A DNA stretch of 64,000 nucleotides from Pacificimonas pallii (GCF_019204005.1 NZ_JAGSPA010000004.1:186001-250000), one strand, 5' to 3'; shown: positions 25,882 to 35,251, numbered from the stretch's first letter. Numbers and translations are program-made. Notes: generated by a model not told the origin, from the letters alone.

Positions 25882-26613
25882 TTACGGTTCGTCTCTAGAC
25901 GCCGCCGCGCGGCGCGGTTTCGTCAAGGCGCTGATGATGCCGCGCAGCGTGCGCACCTCCTGGCTGGTATAGCCAGGGCGGGTAAGGAGATTGCGCACGG
26001 TCTGACGCGCCGTGGGGGCACGGTCTGCCGTGCGAAAGAAGTCGGCACCGGTCAGAGCGTCATGGACCTGCCCGACCAGACCCTCGACCTCGGCCTGCGG
26101 CGCGGCCGCTTCCAGGCCCTCGCCCGCCATCAGGTCGGTACGGTGGCGCGACCATTCATAGGCGCACAGGATGACGGCCTGCGCCAGATTGAGCGATGTG
26201 AATTCCGGATTCACCGGCACGGTAATGATTTCCTGCGCACAGACCACTTCAGCGTTGTCGAGGCCGGTGGCCTCCGCGCCGAACAAAATCGCTGTCCGGC
26301 CCGGCCGCTTCATGCTGTCCGTGGCCGCCTGCTCCGGCGTCTTGACGTCCTTCAGGATGCCGCGTTTTCGCACTGTCGTCGCATAGACATGGGCGCAATC
26401 GGCGATGGCTTCGGCGACGCTGTCATAGACTTTCGCTCCGATCAACACCTCATCCGCACCCGCTGCGGCGGGACCGGCACTCGGGTTGGGCCAGCCATCG
26501 CGCGGGCTGACGAGGCGCAGCTCGCTGATGCCGAAGTTCAGCATGGCGCGCGCCGCCGCACCGATATTCTCCCCCAATTGCGGGCGGACGAGGATGATGA
26601 TGGGGGCTGACAT
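25882..26613 (-). CDS. tRNA 2'-O-ribose methyltransferase of the TrmJ (SpoU/TrmH) family
   Basis: 243 residues. SPOUT-fold methyltransferase; TrmJ methylates position 32 of several tRNAs. Diagnostic stretches: VRPQLGENIGAAARAMLNFG (N-terminal motif 1), ALFGAE-type ILFGAEATGL (motif 2) and PVNPEFTSLNLAQAV (motif 3, knot and cofactor site). The C-terminal ~80 residues are helical, as in TrmJ. The start at 26613 gives the family N-terminus; 17 extra upstream codons look non-coding. Last gene of the rpiB-glyA-nrdR-trmJ run. Confidence 0.86.
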   Translation of the reverse strand: MSAPIIILVRPQLGENIGAAARAMLNFGISELRLVSPRDGWPNPSAGPAAAGADEVLIGAKVYDSVAEAIADCAHVYATTVRKRGILKDVKTPEQAATDSMKRPGRTAILFGAEATGLDNAEVVCAQEIITVPVNPEFTSLNLAQAVILCAYEWSRHRTDLMAGEGLEAAAPQAEVEGLVGQVHDALTGADFFRTADRAPTARQTVRNLLTRPGYTSQEVRTLRGIISALTKPRRAAASRDEP

Positions 26614-26626
26614 AAGCGGGTGCCGT

Positions 26627-27124
26627 CTAGAACAGCGTGTCCTTGGGAACCGGCCGCTCGCCATTGGCGGCTTTCTCGTCGGGCATGTCGCCGATCAGCT
26701 TCTCGAAATCCCTGGCTTCGCGAAATTCGCGGTAAACGCTGGCGAAGCGCACATATGCCACCTCATCGAGCGCGTGCAGGCCCTCCATGACATATTCACC
26801 CAGCTTGTCGGTCTCGATCTCGCTTTGTCCCGACGATTCCAGCTGGCGCTGGATGCCGGAAACGAGGCGCTCGATCTGCTCTTCCGATACGGGGCGCTTG
26901 CGGCAGGCGATGGCGATTGATCCGGCGAGCTTGTCGCGGTCGAAGGGCTGTTTGTCGCCGGATTTCTTGACAATGGAGAGGTCGCGCAATTGCACGCGTT
27001 CGAACGTGGTGAAGCGCGCGGCACAGGCCGGACACTGGCGCCGGCGGCGAATGGCGGACCCGTCTTCGGTCGGCCGCGAATCCTTCACCTGGCTGTCGGC
27101 ATTGAGGCAGAAAGGGCAGCGCAC
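26627..27124 (-). CDS. nrdR: Transcriptional repressor NrdR
   Basis: 165 residues. A GTG start gives [19 protein letters not shown], the family N-terminus. The zinc ribbon has two CxxC pairs (CPFC, CPAC), followed by the ATP-cone ([30 protein letters not shown]). NrdR senses dATP/ATP and represses ribonucleotide reductase genes. It follows glyA after a 133-bp gap that holds a palindromic repeat, and precedes trmJ by 13 bp. The glyA-nrdR neighbourhood is common in alphaproteobacteria. Confidence 0.95.
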   Translation of the reverse strand: MRCPFCLNADSQVKDSRPTEDGSAIRRRRQCPACAARFTTFERVQLRDLSIVKKSGDKQPFDRDKLAGSIAIACRKRPVSEEQIERLVSGIQRQLESSGQSEIETDKLGEYVMEGLHALDEVAYVRFASVYREFREARDFEKLIGDMPDEKAANGERPVPKDTLF

Positions 27125-27150
27125 TAAAAATTGTGCCCTTTGCCAAACCA

Positions 27151-27231
27151 GATCATCCCGGGCGAAGTCGCGGGACGTACCATGGTCTTGCAGCAACTTA
27201 AGTGCGTCCCTCGATTTCGCCCGGGATGATC
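27151..27231. repeat. Large inverted repeat (dispersed palindromic element)
   Basis: Arm GATCATCCCGGGCGAAGTCG... (27151-27178) and its near-perfect complement at 27204-27231 match at about 26 of 28 positions around a 25-bp loop. The arm core TCATCCCGG..CGGGA is shared with the element at 49207-49297, so this is a repeat family. It separates glyA from nrdR and would form a strong RNA hairpin. Confidence 0.75.
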
Positions 27232-27257
27232 AAACATAAAGGGCTGCATCGACCGTA

Positions 27258-28574
27258 TCACCGCTCCGGATAAATCGGGAAGCGTGCGCAGAGGTCCAGC
27301 ACCCGCTGCTTCACCGCGTCTTCGACGGCGCCATTCCCCTCAGGGCCATTGTCAACCAGGCCATCGAGGACGTCCGCCATCATCTCGCCAATGTCGCGGA
27401 ACTCGGCCTGGCCAAAGCCGCGCGTCGTGCCGGCCGGCGAACCGATACGGATGCCGCTGGTCTTCGCAGGGGGTAGCGGGTCGAACGGAACGCCGTTCTT
27501 GTTGCAGGTCATGTTGGCGCGCTCCAGCGCCTCTTCGGCGTCCGCGCCGGTCAGGCCTTTGGGACGCAGGTCGACAAGAACGACATGCGTGTCGGTGCCG
27601 CCTGAAACGATGTCACAGCCGCGCTCTTTCAATGTGGCGGCAACGATCTTCGCGTTCGCGATCACATTCTGCGCATATGTCTTGAAATCAGGCTGCAGCG
27701 CCTCGCCAAAGGCTACCGCCTTTGCCGCGATCACGTGCATCAGCGGGCCGCCCTGCAGGCCGGGGAAAACGGCGCTGTTGAACTTTTTCCCCAGGTCGGC
27801 ATCGTTCGACAGGATCATGCCGCCGCGCGGGCCGCGCAGTGTCTTGTGGGTCGTCGTCGTGACGACATGTGCGTGGGGAAGGGGGGACGGATGCTCGCCC
27901 GCCGCGACCAGACCCGCAAAATGCGCCATGTCGACATGCAGGTAGGCGCCGACCTTATCGGCGATCGCGCGGAACCGCGCGAAGTCGATGTGGCGCGGAT
28001 AGGCGCTGCCGCCGGCGATGATCAGCTTTGGCTGGCATTCGATCGCCTGCGCCTCCAGCCTGTCATAGTCGATCAGCTGCGTCTGTTCGTCGACACCGTA
28101 CTGAACCGCGTCGAACCATTTTCCCGACTGTGCGGGTTTCGAGCCGTGGGTAAGATGGCCGCCTGCATCCAGGCTCATCCCCAGGATCGTGTCGCCCGGT
28201 TTCACCAGGGCCAGCATCACCGCGCCATTTGCCTGCGCGCCAGCATGCGGCTGCACATTGACATAGGCGCAATCGAACAGCTGTTTCGCCCTTTCGCGTG
28301 CCAGCTCTTCCACCGTGTCGGATGGGCCGCAGCCGCCATAATAGCGGCGACCCGGATAGCCTTCCGCATATTTGTTGGTCAGGATCGACCCCTGCGCCTG
28401 CAGCACAGCCTCGGATACGATGTTTTCCGACGCGATCAGCTCGATTTCCGTCTGCTCGCGGTGCCGCTCCGCCGCGATGCCGGCAAAAACGGCGGGGTCC
28501 GCCTGTTCCAGAGTCGTTGAAAAGAATCCGGAATAATCGTTCGCGGGCAGGCGGGTGTCGGGATTGCTGCTCAT
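27258..28574 (-). CDS. glyA: Serine hydroxymethyltransferase
   Basis: 438 residues. PLP enzyme interconverting serine and glycine with tetrahydrofolate, main source of one-carbon units. Motifs: [46 protein letters not shown], and the PLP-lysine motif [15 protein letters not shown]. The C-terminus [14 protein letters not shown] is also typical. It starts 3 bp after rpiB. The downstream palindrome may insulate or stabilise its mRNA from nrdR. Confidence 0.97.
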   Translation of the reverse strand: MSSNPDTRLPANDYSGFFSTTLEQADPAVFAGIAAERHREQTEIELIASENIVSEAVLQAQGSILTNKYAEGYPGRRYYGGCGPSDTVEELARERAKQLFDCAYVNVQPHAGAQANGAVMLALVKPGDTILGMSLDAGGHLTHGSKPAQSGKWFDAVQYGVDEQTQLIDYDRLEAQAIECQPKLIIAGGSAYPRHIDFARFRAIADKVGAYLHVDMAHFAGLVAAGEHPSPLPHAHVVTTTTHKTLRGPRGGMILSNDADLGKKFNSAVFPGLQGGPLMHVIAAKAVAFGEALQPDFKTYAQNVIANAKIVAATLKERGCDIVSGGTDTHVVLVDLRPKGLTGADAEEALERANMTCNKNGVPFDPLPPAKTSGIRIGSPAGTTRGFGQAEFRDIGEMMADVLDGLVDNGPEGNGAVEDAVKQRVLDLCARFPIYPER

Positions 28575-28577
28575 GGT

Positions 28578-29021
28578 TTATCCTTGGTCAAGCATGTCGA
28601 CGCGCCGCTGGTGCCGCCCGCCTTCAAAATCGGTTGAGATGAATTCATTCAGGGCATCACGCGCCGTCGCCTCGCCGATCAGACGCTCGCCAAGACACAG
28701 GATATTCGCGTCATTATGCTGCCGCGACAGCCGCGCCATCAGACCACTGGTGCAGTTCGCCGCACGCGCGCCCGCGACCTTGTTCGCGGCGATGGAAATG
28801 CCAATGCCCGACCCGCATATGGCGACCCCGAGCGCCGCCTCGCCGGACGCGACGGCCTGGCCGATGCGACGGCCAAAGTCCGGCCAGTCCACCGAATCAT
28901 TGCTATTGGTACCGAGGTCGATCGGCTCATGCCCCATTTCCTCCAGCCAAATCCTGATCTTATCCTTCAAGAGGTAGCCGGCATGGTCGGCGGCGAGAGC
29001 GATACGAAGCGGCGTGGGCAT
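28578..29021 (-). CDS. rpiB: Ribose-5-phosphate isomerase B
   Basis: 147 residues. Interconverts ribose 5-phosphate and ribulose 5-phosphate. LacAB/RpiB fold with AADHAGYLLKD at the N-terminus, the active-site Cys in GVAICGSGIGISIAANK, and RLSRQHNDANILCLGERL with the phosphate-binding Arg/His. It is the first gene of the rpiB-glyA-nrdR-trmJ unit. The 163-bp gap to the divergent gene at 29185 must hold its promoter; none is clear to the eye. Confidence 0.95.
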   Translation of the reverse strand: MPTPLRIALAADHAGYLLKDKIRIWLEEMGHEPIDLGTNSNDSVDWPDFGRRIGQAVASGEAALGVAICGSGIGISIAANKVAGARAANCTSGLMARLSRQHNDANILCLGERLIGEATARDALNEFISTDFEGGRHQRRVDMLDQG

Positions 29022-29184
29022 AGCGCTACATCTAGTGGATGACGCGCGCGCGTGCTACCATGGAGTTTCCCCATATCGGGGCTTTTACGGGGCATATTCG
29101 CCTGATCCTGTTGTCATGCGCATCCACGTTGACGGGCGCGACCGCATTGCGTTAGTGATATATGACACTAAATCGGAGGCGACA

Positions 29185-30009
29185 ATGAAGATGTTTCTGG
29201 CCGCAATGGCGGCGCTCGTTCTGGCTTTTCCCGTCGCCGCTCAAGAGACGCCTGATGTCGAGGTCATGGTGTTCGGGACCTACCATTTTGCCAATCCCGG
29301 GCTCGATGTCGTCAATATCGAGGTCGACGATGTGACGACGCCCTCGCGGCAGGCGGAACTGGCGCGGCTGGGGGCTGCGCTTGCCGGGTGGAAGCCTGAT
29401 CGCGTGCTCGTCGAAACGCAGATCGCGCCGCCATTCGAGGTCAGCGATTATGCTGACTTCACCCCTGCGCAGCTATCCGAGCGGCGTAACGAAACGGTGC
29501 AGATCGGATACCGGCTCGCGCATATGCTTGGCCATGAGGCTGTTTACGGATTTGATGAACAGCCTTCTGATGACGAGCCCGACTATTTTCCGTTTGCAGC
29601 CTTGACGGCCTATGCCGATGCGAATGGCATGACACCGGTTCTGGATACGAAAATCGCGGACGCCCAGGCTTTTGCGGCGGCGGAAGGCGAGAAACAGAAA
29701 ACCCAGTCAATCGCGACGTCGCTCCTGCCGCATAATGACAGCGGGAAAATCGCCGAGAAGCACAGCAATTTCTATTTCGGCGTGTTGCAGATCGGCGATG
29801 CCGATACGCAGCCCGGGGCTGATCTGAACGCCATGTGGTTTTTGAGAAACGCGAAGATGTTCGCAAAGATCGGCCTGATCGCAGAGCCCGGCGAGCGCAT
29901 ATTCGTACTGGTCGGTTCGGGGCATAAATACTGGCTGGACACACTGGTTCGCGACACGCCGGGTTTCCGGCTTGTCGATGCGACACCCTATCTGAAACTG
30001 GCGGAATAG
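29185..30009 (+). CDS. Exported protein of the DUF5694 type
   Basis: 274 residues from an ATG preceded by CGGAGG. Signal peptide FLAAMAALVLAFPVAAQ. The mature protein begins VEVMVFGTYHFANPGLD and includes DRVLVETQ, ETVQIGYRLAHMLGH, YGFDEQPSDDE and FVLVGSGHKYWL. The pattern of an early TxHF, a central VETQ and a late VxxGxGH recalls the TraB/EreA-like superfamily, to which DUF5694 belongs. These have putative metal sites, so a hydrolase role is possible. Substrate unknown. Earlier in-frame starts lack a signal peptide and were rejected. Confidence 0.75.
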   Translation: MKMFLAAMAALVLAFPVAAQETPDVEVMVFGTYHFANPGLDVVNIEVDDVTTPSRQAELARLGAALAGWKPDRVLVETQIAPPFEVSDYADFTPAQLSERRNETVQIGYRLAHMLGHEAVYGFDEQPSDDEPDYFPFAALTAYADANGMTPVLDTKIADAQAFAAAEGEKQKTQSIATSLLPHNDSGKIAEKHSNFYFGVLQIGDADTQPGADLNAMWFLRNAKMFAKIGLIAEPGERIFVLVGSGHKYWLDTLVRDTPGFRLVDATPYLKLAE

Positions 30010-30027
30010 GCCCGCGCGGCTACCGGC

Positions 30028-31242
30028 CTAGGCTGCCAGCTTCATCGCCATCCGGCCCCAGATTTCAACCAGTGCCTTCACCAGTTCGGTCATCATCAGC
30101 TCGTCATGGTGCGGGCCGGGGGTGAAGCGCAGGCGCTCCGTCCCGCGCGGGACCGTCGGGTAATTGATGGGCTGCACGTAAACGCCGTATTCCATCAGCA
30201 GAATGTCGCTGATCTTTTTCGCTTTCACCGGATCGCCGATGTGCAGCGGGACGATGTGCGTCGTCGACTCCATCACCGGCAGATTGGCCTGCGTCATCAT
30301 CGTTTTCAGGCGCGTGGCCGCCTTCTGCTGCCCTTCGCGTTCTTCCGAGGATGCCTTCAGGTGCTTGACGCTGGCCAGGGCACCGGCGGCCAGGACCGGC
30401 GACAGGCTGGTGGTAAAAATGAAACCGGGGGCATAGCTGCGGATGACATCAATCAGTGTCTTGGATGCGGTGATATAGCCGCCCATGACACCGAACGCCT
30501 TTCCCAGCGTCCCCTCGATGATCGTCACCCGGTCCGCGCAGTCGTCGCGCTCCGAAATGCCGCCGCCGCGTGCGCCGTACATGCCCACCGCGTGCACTTC
30601 GTCCAGATAGGTAAGGGCGTTGTATTTATCGGCGAGATCACAGATGGCTGCGATGGGGGCCACGTCGCCGTCCATGGAATAGACGCTTTCAAAGGCGATC
30701 AGCTTGGCCGCTTCAGGATCGTCCGCGGCAAGCAGTTCTTCCAGATGCTCCAGATCATTGTGCCGGAAAACGCGCTTTTCACAGCCGGAATTGCGAATGC
30801 CGGCGATCATCGACGCATGGTTCAGTTCATCGGAATAAACGATGCAGTTCGGCAGCAGCTTTGCCAGCGTCGACAATGTCGCCTCGTTGGAAACATAGCC
30901 CGATGTGAACAGCAGCGCGCCTTCCTTGCCGTGCAGATCGGCAAGTTCGCGCTCAAGCTGAATATGCAAATGCGTGTTGCCGCCGATATTGCGCGTGCCG
31001 CCAGAGCCCGCGCCGACATCGTGCAGCGCCGCCTCCATGGCCTCGATCACCGCCGGATGCTGCCCCATGGCGAGATAGTCGTTCGAGCACCATACGGTGA
31101 TGGGTTTCGGTCCGTTATGACCGGCAAAGCATTTCGCATTGGGGAAATTGCCGCGATTGCGCAGGATGTCGATAAAGACGCGGTAGCGGCCCTCTTCGTG
31201 AAGGCGGTCGATCGCCTTTTCGAATATCATATTATAGTTCAC
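30028..31242 (-). CDS. hemA: 5-aminolevulinate synthase
   Basis: 404 residues from GTG 31242. Condenses glycine and succinyl-CoA to 5-aminolevulinate, first step of heme synthesis by the C4 route. The N-terminus [20 protein letters not shown] is family-typical. [39 protein letters not shown] and the PLP-lysine region [16 protein letters not shown] are clear. An ATG at 31230 is also possible. The frame extends to a TTG at 31320, but that lies at the predicted transcript start. A strong AAGGAGG sits 62 nt above the GTG, not next to it (see findings). The promoter carries an iron-box-like palindrome. Confidence 0.94.
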   Translation of the reverse strand: MNYNMIFEKAIDRLHEEGRYRVFIDILRNRGNFPNAKCFAGHNGPKPITVWCSNDYLAMGQHPAVIEAMEAALHDVGAGSGGTRNIGGNTHLHIQLERELADLHGKEGALLFTSGYVSNEATLSTLAKLLPNCIVYSDELNHASMIAGIRNSGCEKRVFRHNDLEHLEELLAADDPEAAKLIAFESVYSMDGDVAPIAAICDLADKYNALTYLDEVHAVGMYGARGGGISERDDCADRVTIIEGTLGKAFGVMGGYITASKTLIDVIRSYAPGFIFTTSLSPVLAAGALASVKHLKASSEEREGQQKAATRLKTMMTQANLPVMESTTHIVPLHIGDPVKAKKISDILLMEYGVYVQPINYPTVPRGTERLRFTPGPHHDELMMTELVKALVEIWGRMAMKLAA

Positions 31243-31329
31243 GTTCCGCACCCGCTGCTCGTCGATTTTCGTGCCCTGTAGCGCATGCGGCAGGTTGTGG
31301 CATCCTCCTTTTTGTCGCAAGTTATTGAC

Positions 31330-31359
31330 GTATAACTATTATTGAGAATGGTTCTCAAT
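31330..31359 (-). promoter_or_regulatory. hemA promoter with overlapping 19-bp palindrome
   Basis: On the minus strand, TTGAGA (31353-31358), exactly 17 bp, then TTATAC (31330-31335) forms a good sigma-70-type promoter. The perfect palindrome ATTGAGAA-N3-TTCTCAAT (31341-31359) covers the -35 and half the spacer. Its form resembles iron-responsive (Fur-type) boxes, so iron-linked repression of heme synthesis is inferred. Confidence 0.65.
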
Positions 31360-31418
31360 TTCAGAAAGCGCACGCCGGTGGAAACCGGGCATTTCAGGCA
31401 CAAGCCGCCGAATGTGGA

Positions 31419-32453
31419 TCAGAGACGCAGATCGCCATGCGGCGGCACCGCGAAATAGCTGTCGACCATATCCGCCGTGACGTCGCGCAGATTGGACGGG
31501 TTCCAGCGCGGTTTCCGGTCCTTGTCGATCAGCTGCGCGCGAATGCCCTCGTAAAAGTCATGCCCCGCCTTGATATTGCCGACCAGGCGGTATTCCCGTT
31601 TCAGGCAGCCCGCCAGATCGTCATCCGCGCCTTCGCGCAGGGCGCGCAGCGTGATCTTCATGCTGGTCGGCGACATGCGCATCAACAGGTCGCGCTGCGC
31701 CTCCGCCCAGTCGTCGCCCATGCTTAGCGAGGCCATGATCTCTTCGACGCTGGTCTTGGCGAAGTGCCTGTCGATGCTCTCGCGGTGGGTCTTAAGAGCG
31801 GGCGGTTGCCCGGGCGGCCTTTCGAATTGCACCATCACATCGGTCACGCTGTCGACATCGCTCGCCAGCGCCGTGATCAATCCTTCGACATTGCCGCTTT
31901 GCGTGTAGTGCGTGGCAATGCCTGCATATAGGCAATCCTCCGCCTTCAGCCGCGCGCCGGTCAGGCCCAGATATGTCCCGATCTCGCCCGGCATATGCGA
32001 CAGGGCATGCGTGCCGCCGACATCGGGGATCAGGCCGATGCCGGTCTCTGGCATCGCGAACAGCGTTCTTTCGGTGGCGATGCGATAAGGTGCGTGGATC
32101 GACAGGCCGACGCCGCCGCCCATGGTGATACCGTCGATGATGGCGACATAGGGTTTTTCAAACGTGCCGATGCGGTGGTTCATGCGGTATTCGTCGCCGA
32201 AGAAATCTTCCCAGTCCGACGATCCGTCTCCGCGCCCATTGTACAGGCCGACGACGTCGCCGCCGGCGCAAAAGGCTTTTTCGCCGCTGCCGGTAATCGC
32301 TACGACGTTGACGCCGTCGTCGTCCGCCCATTCGCCAAGCTGCGTGTAGATCGCGTTGCACATGGCGCGATTGAGCGCGTTCAGCGCCTTGGGGCGGTTC
32401 AGCGTGATCAGGCCAAGGCGGCCGCGGGTTTCGAACAGGACGTCGTCGGTCAT
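31419..32453 (-). CDS. Enoyl-CoA hydratase/isomerase family, 3-hydroxyisobutyryl-CoA hydrolase type
   Basis: 344 residues, longer than ordinary enoyl-CoA hydratases (~260) and matching HIBYL-CoA hydrolases of valine breakdown. Crotonase motifs: NRPKALNALN, AFCAGGDVVGLYN, IDGITMGGGVGLSIHAPYR and MPETGIGLIPDVGGTHALS, where the Glu of PETGIG acts in hydrolysis. The extended C-terminal part with KREYRLVGN and DFYEGIRAQLIDKDRKPRW is diagnostic. Its ATG overlaps the stop of the upstream thioesterase gene by 4 nt, so the two are coupled. Confidence 0.88.
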   Translation of the reverse strand: MTDDVLFETRGRLGLITLNRPKALNALNRAMCNAIYTQLGEWADDDGVNVVAITGSGEKAFCAGGDVVGLYNGRGDGSSDWEDFFGDEYRMNHRIGTFEKPYVAIIDGITMGGGVGLSIHAPYRIATERTLFAMPETGIGLIPDVGGTHALSHMPGEIGTYLGLTGARLKAEDCLYAGIATHYTQSGNVEGLITALASDVDSVTDVMVQFERPPGQPPALKTHRESIDRHFAKTSVEEIMASLSMGDDWAEAQRDLLMRMSPTSMKITLRALREGADDDLAGCLKREYRLVGNIKAGHDFYEGIRAQLIDKDRKPRWNPSNLRDVTADMVDSYFAVPPHGDLRL

Positions 32454-32896
32454 TTGCGTTCCACGAGTTTGGGGTTGGGGAGGTCGCGCGGCGCGCTGGT
32501 GGTGGACAGGCGTGCCAGCAGCTTGCCGTCCTCGTCGGTCAGATCCGCCTCCATAAAGGCGATGGTCCTGCCGAATTTGACGCAGCGTCCGTCGGCGTAC
32601 AGGCGGCCTGTCTTCGCGGCGGCAAAAAAGCTGACCTTCATTTCCAGTGTGGGAACGAAGATCTTGCGCTTCGAAAAGACGATGGCCGAATAGGCGGCGG
32701 CATCGTCCAGCATGGCCGCGACGATGCCGCCTTGCACGCTGCCATTTGGATTGCAGAGTTCCGGGCCGACGGTGAAGGCCATGCGAACCGTACCTGCATC
32801 CTGGTCGACCGCCAGCAATTCGGTTTTCAGGAACGCGGCGGTTGGCGGCGCAAACCGGTTCATGCGTTCGCGGACTTCTTCATTGGTCATGACCAT
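32450..32896 (-). CDS. PaaI family hotdog-fold thioesterase
   Basis: 148 residues. Hotdog fold with PELCNPNGSVQGGIVAAMLD (the central helix and catalytic-type Asn/Gly) and VSFFAAAKTGRLYADGRC. Acts on acyl-CoA or aryl-CoA thioesters; the exact substrate is unknown. The stop overlaps the start of the CoA hydrolase gene, and murI ends 12 bp upstream, so murI, the thioesterase and the hydrolase likely form one transcript. Confidence 0.85.
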   Translation of the reverse strand: MVMTNEEVRERMNRFAPPTAAFLKTELLAVDQDAGTVRMAFTVGPELCNPNGSVQGGIVAAMLDDAAAYSAIVFSKRKIFVPTLEMKVSFFAAAKTGRLYADGRCVKFGRTIAFMEADLTDEDGKLLARLSTTSAPRDLPNPKLVERK

Positions 32897-32908
32897 AAGG
32901 CGCTTTTC

Positions 32909-33703
32909 CTATAACACATCGATATTGGCAAAGCCGCGCGCGGAGAATGCCGGACGAAGAGCCTCTAGCGCGGGATCGTCGCGCGTGAACACTGCCCGGT
33001 GTGACAGGGATATATCTGGCCATTGCACATCCGCCAGCAGATGCGCCGTCCGGCGGGCTATGCCGCCGCCGCCATGCACGAAGGTCAGCGGGCGTCCGGC
33101 CGCCGCCGCCAGTTGATCCTGCACCAGCGGGAAATGGGTGCAGGCAAGGGCAACCACATCCATGACATCGCCGCGCGGCTGGATAAGGAGGCCCTCCATG
33201 GCGGCGGCGAAGGCACTCGTCGGCACTTCATCGCCGCGCAGTGCCGCCTCCGCATTGGCGGCAAGGTCGGGCGCGCCGTGACGCAGCACCGTGCAGTTCG
33301 GCGCGAAGCGGGCCGACAAATCATCGACATAGGCCTGCCGGACCGTCGCGGGCGTGCCAAGCACGCCAATCACGCCGGATTTCGTTTGCTCCGCTGCGGG
33401 CTTGATGGCGGGCACCGTCCCGACGACGGGCAGATCGAGGGCGGATCGGACATGCGAAAGCGCGATGGTCGAGGCGGTGTTGCAGGCGATCACGACAAGG
33501 GCCGGACGGTAGCGCTCGACCAGCCGCCCAAGCATGGCAGGAACACGCGCCGCGATCTCTGCTTCCGTCTTCGACCCATAAGGAAATCCCGCATTGTCGG
33601 CGGCATAGATGATGGGCGCGCGGGGCAGGACCCGCATGACGGGATCGGCGACGGACAGGCCGCCAATGCCGGAATCGAAGATCAGGATAGGATTGCCGGG
33701 CAT
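32909..33703 (-). CDS. murI: Glutamate racemase
   Basis: 264 residues from ATG 33703, giving the family N-terminus NPILIFDSGIGGLSV with catalytic-site Asp and Ser. The two catalytic Cys are in IACNTASTIA and LACTHFPLV. It makes D-glutamate for peptidoglycan. YAADNAGFPYGSKTE is also conserved. Twelve upstream in-frame codons are unlikely to be coding. Divergent from the GNAT gene, the starts being 53 bp apart, so their promoters must overlap. Confidence 0.95.
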   Translation of the reverse strand: MPGNPILIFDSGIGGLSVADPVMRVLPRAPIIYAADNAGFPYGSKTEAEIAARVPAMLGRLVERYRPALVVIACNTASTIALSHVRSALDLPVVGTVPAIKPAAEQTKSGVIGVLGTPATVRQAYVDDLSARFAPNCTVLRHGAPDLAANAEAALRGDEVPTSAFAAAMEGLLIQPRGDVMDVVALACTHFPLVQDQLAAAAGRPLTFVHGGGGIARRTAHLLADVQWPDISLSHRAVFTRDDPALEALRPAFSARGFANIDVL

Positions 33704-33756
33704 GCCGCGCGCTGTATACTGGCGGTTTGGATGCGGCAACGGGATGATTGCGCCAC

Positions 33757-34209
33757 ATGATCGAGATACGAGCCCCTGAACCGCGCGATGAGGCCGCGTG
33801 GCGCCAATTGTGGACGGACTATCTGCGGTTCTACGAATCCAGTGTCCCCGAGGAGGTTTACCGTACGACCTGGTCTCGACTGCTCGCGGATGGCGACCGG
33901 TATCGCCCGCGCGGCCTCCTCGCCTTCAGCGGGGAAAGGCTCGTTGGCCTCGTCCATTTCCTGCTGCACAGCCATGCCTGGCGCGTCGAGGACGTGACCT
34001 ATTTGCAGGATCTTTATGCGGACCCGGACATGCGCGGCATGGGCGTCGGGCGCCGCCTGATAGAGGCCGTCTATGCCGAGGCCGATGCGCTGGATGCGCC
34101 GAACGTCTACTGGTTGACGGAAAGCGACAATCACACCGGGCGGCGTCTTTACGACCGGATCGGCACGCTGACGAAATTCATAAGGTATCAGCGGCCGCCG
34201 CGCGCCTGA
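33757..34209 (+). CDS. GNAT family N-acetyltransferase
   Basis: 150 residues starting at IEIRAPEPRDEAAWRQLW. The acetyl-CoA pyrophosphate loop is DPDMRGMGVGRRLIEAV (Q/RxxGxG/A pattern), preceded by the beta-strand LQDLYADP. The end LYDRIGTLTKFIRYQ is typical of small-molecule acetyltransferases in this superfamily. Substrate unknown. It ends 37 bp before hemB, same strand; the two may be cotranscribed. Confidence 0.85.
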   Translation: MIEIRAPEPRDEAAWRQLWTDYLRFYESSVPEEVYRTTWSRLLADGDRYRPRGLLAFSGERLVGLVHFLLHSHAWRVEDVTYLQDLYADPDMRGMGVGRRLIEAVYAEADALDAPNVYWLTESDNHTGRRLYDRIGTLTKFIRYQRPPRA

Positions 34210-34246
34210 ATTGAACCTGCCCGCCGCATCTGTCACAAGCTGCGAT

Positions 34247-35251
34247 ATGACGCCCGGCTTTCCCTCGCTTCGCCTGCGCCGCACACGCGCCCATGACTGG
34301 TCCCGCCGCATGCATGCGGAAACCGTCCTGTCGCCCGCCGATCTGATCTGGCCGCTGTTCATTGCGGAGGGGAAGGCCTACCGGGAGCCGGTGGCCACGA
34401 TGCCGGGTGTGGAGCGCCTGTCGGTCGATCTGATCGTCGAGGCGGCGCGGGAAGCTGCGGATCTTGGCATTCCTGCGGTCGCGCTGTTCCCGAACACGGC
34501 GGCGGCTGCGCGGTCGGACGATGGCCGGGAAGCGGTCAATCCCGATAATTTGATGTGCCGCGCCAGCCGCGCGATCCGCGATGCCGGCATTGATGTGGGC
34601 ATACTGACCGACGTTGCGCTCGATCCCTATACCGATCACGGTCATGACGGGCTGCTGTCGGACGACCACCGTATTTTGAATGACGAGACGCTGGAGGTGC
34701 TCGCCGCGCAGGCCGTGAACCAGGCGCGCCATGGCGCCGATATCATCGCGCCCAGCGACATGATGGATGGCCGCGTCGGCGTCATCCGGACCGCGCTTGA
34801 GGCCGAGGGCTTCAAGGATGTGCAGATCATGTCCTACGCCGCCAAATATGCCAGCGCGTTTTACGGACCCTTCCGCGATGCCGTCGGCTCCGGCGGGCGG
34901 CTGGTTGGCGATAAGAAAACCTATCAGATGGACCCCGCCAATGCCGAGGAAGCCCTGCGCGAAGTCGCGCTCGATATCGCCGAGGGCGCCGATAGCGTCA
35001 TGGTGAAACCCGGCCTGCCATATCTCGACATTGTCGAGCGGGTGAAGTCCACATTCGCCGTTCCGATCTATGCGTATCAGGTGTCGGGCGAATATGCGAT
35101 GATGCGCATGGCGATGGACGCCGGGATCCTGGACCGGGACCGCGGCATGATGGAAGTGCTGACCGCGTTCAAACGCGCCGGATGTTCCGCGGTGCTCAGC
35201 TATTTCGCGCGTGACGCGGCCCGCCTGATGCACCAGGGAAACCGGGGATAA
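34247..35251 (+). CDS. hemB: Delta-aminolevulinate dehydratase (porphobilinogen synthase)
   Basis: 334 residues. Joins two 5-aminolevulinates to porphobilinogen, the step after HemA. SPADLIWPLFIAEG is the family start. The Schiff-base lysines are in MSYAAKYASAFYGPFRDA and MVKPGLPYLD. The metal-site segment reads ALDPYTDHGHDG, i.e. Asp instead of the Zn-binding cysteines, indicating the Mg/K-dependent type common in alphaproteobacteria. The start at 34247 avoids an out-of-family extension from TTG 34211. Confidence 0.96.
   Translation: MTPGFPSLRLRRTRAHDWSRRMHAETVLSPADLIWPLFIAEGKAYREPVATMPGVERLSVDLIVEAAREAADLGIPAVALFPNTAAAARSDDGREAVNPDNLMCRASRAIRDAGIDVGILTDVALDPYTDHGHDGLLSDDHRILNDETLEVLAAQAVNQARHGADIIAPSDMMDGRVGVIRTALEAEGFKDVQIMSYAAKYASAFYGPFRDAVGSGGRLVGDKKTYQMDPANAEEALREVALDIAEGADSVMVKPGLPYLDIVERVKSTFAVPIYAYQVSGEYAMMRMAMDAGILDRDRGMMEVLTAFKRAGCSAVLSYFARDAARLMHQGNRG

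Noticed and set aside
31239-31320. TTG 31320 as the hemA start
   Set aside because: It lies about 3-4 nt from the predicted transcript start, precedes the Shine-Dalgarno, and adds residues not found in the family.
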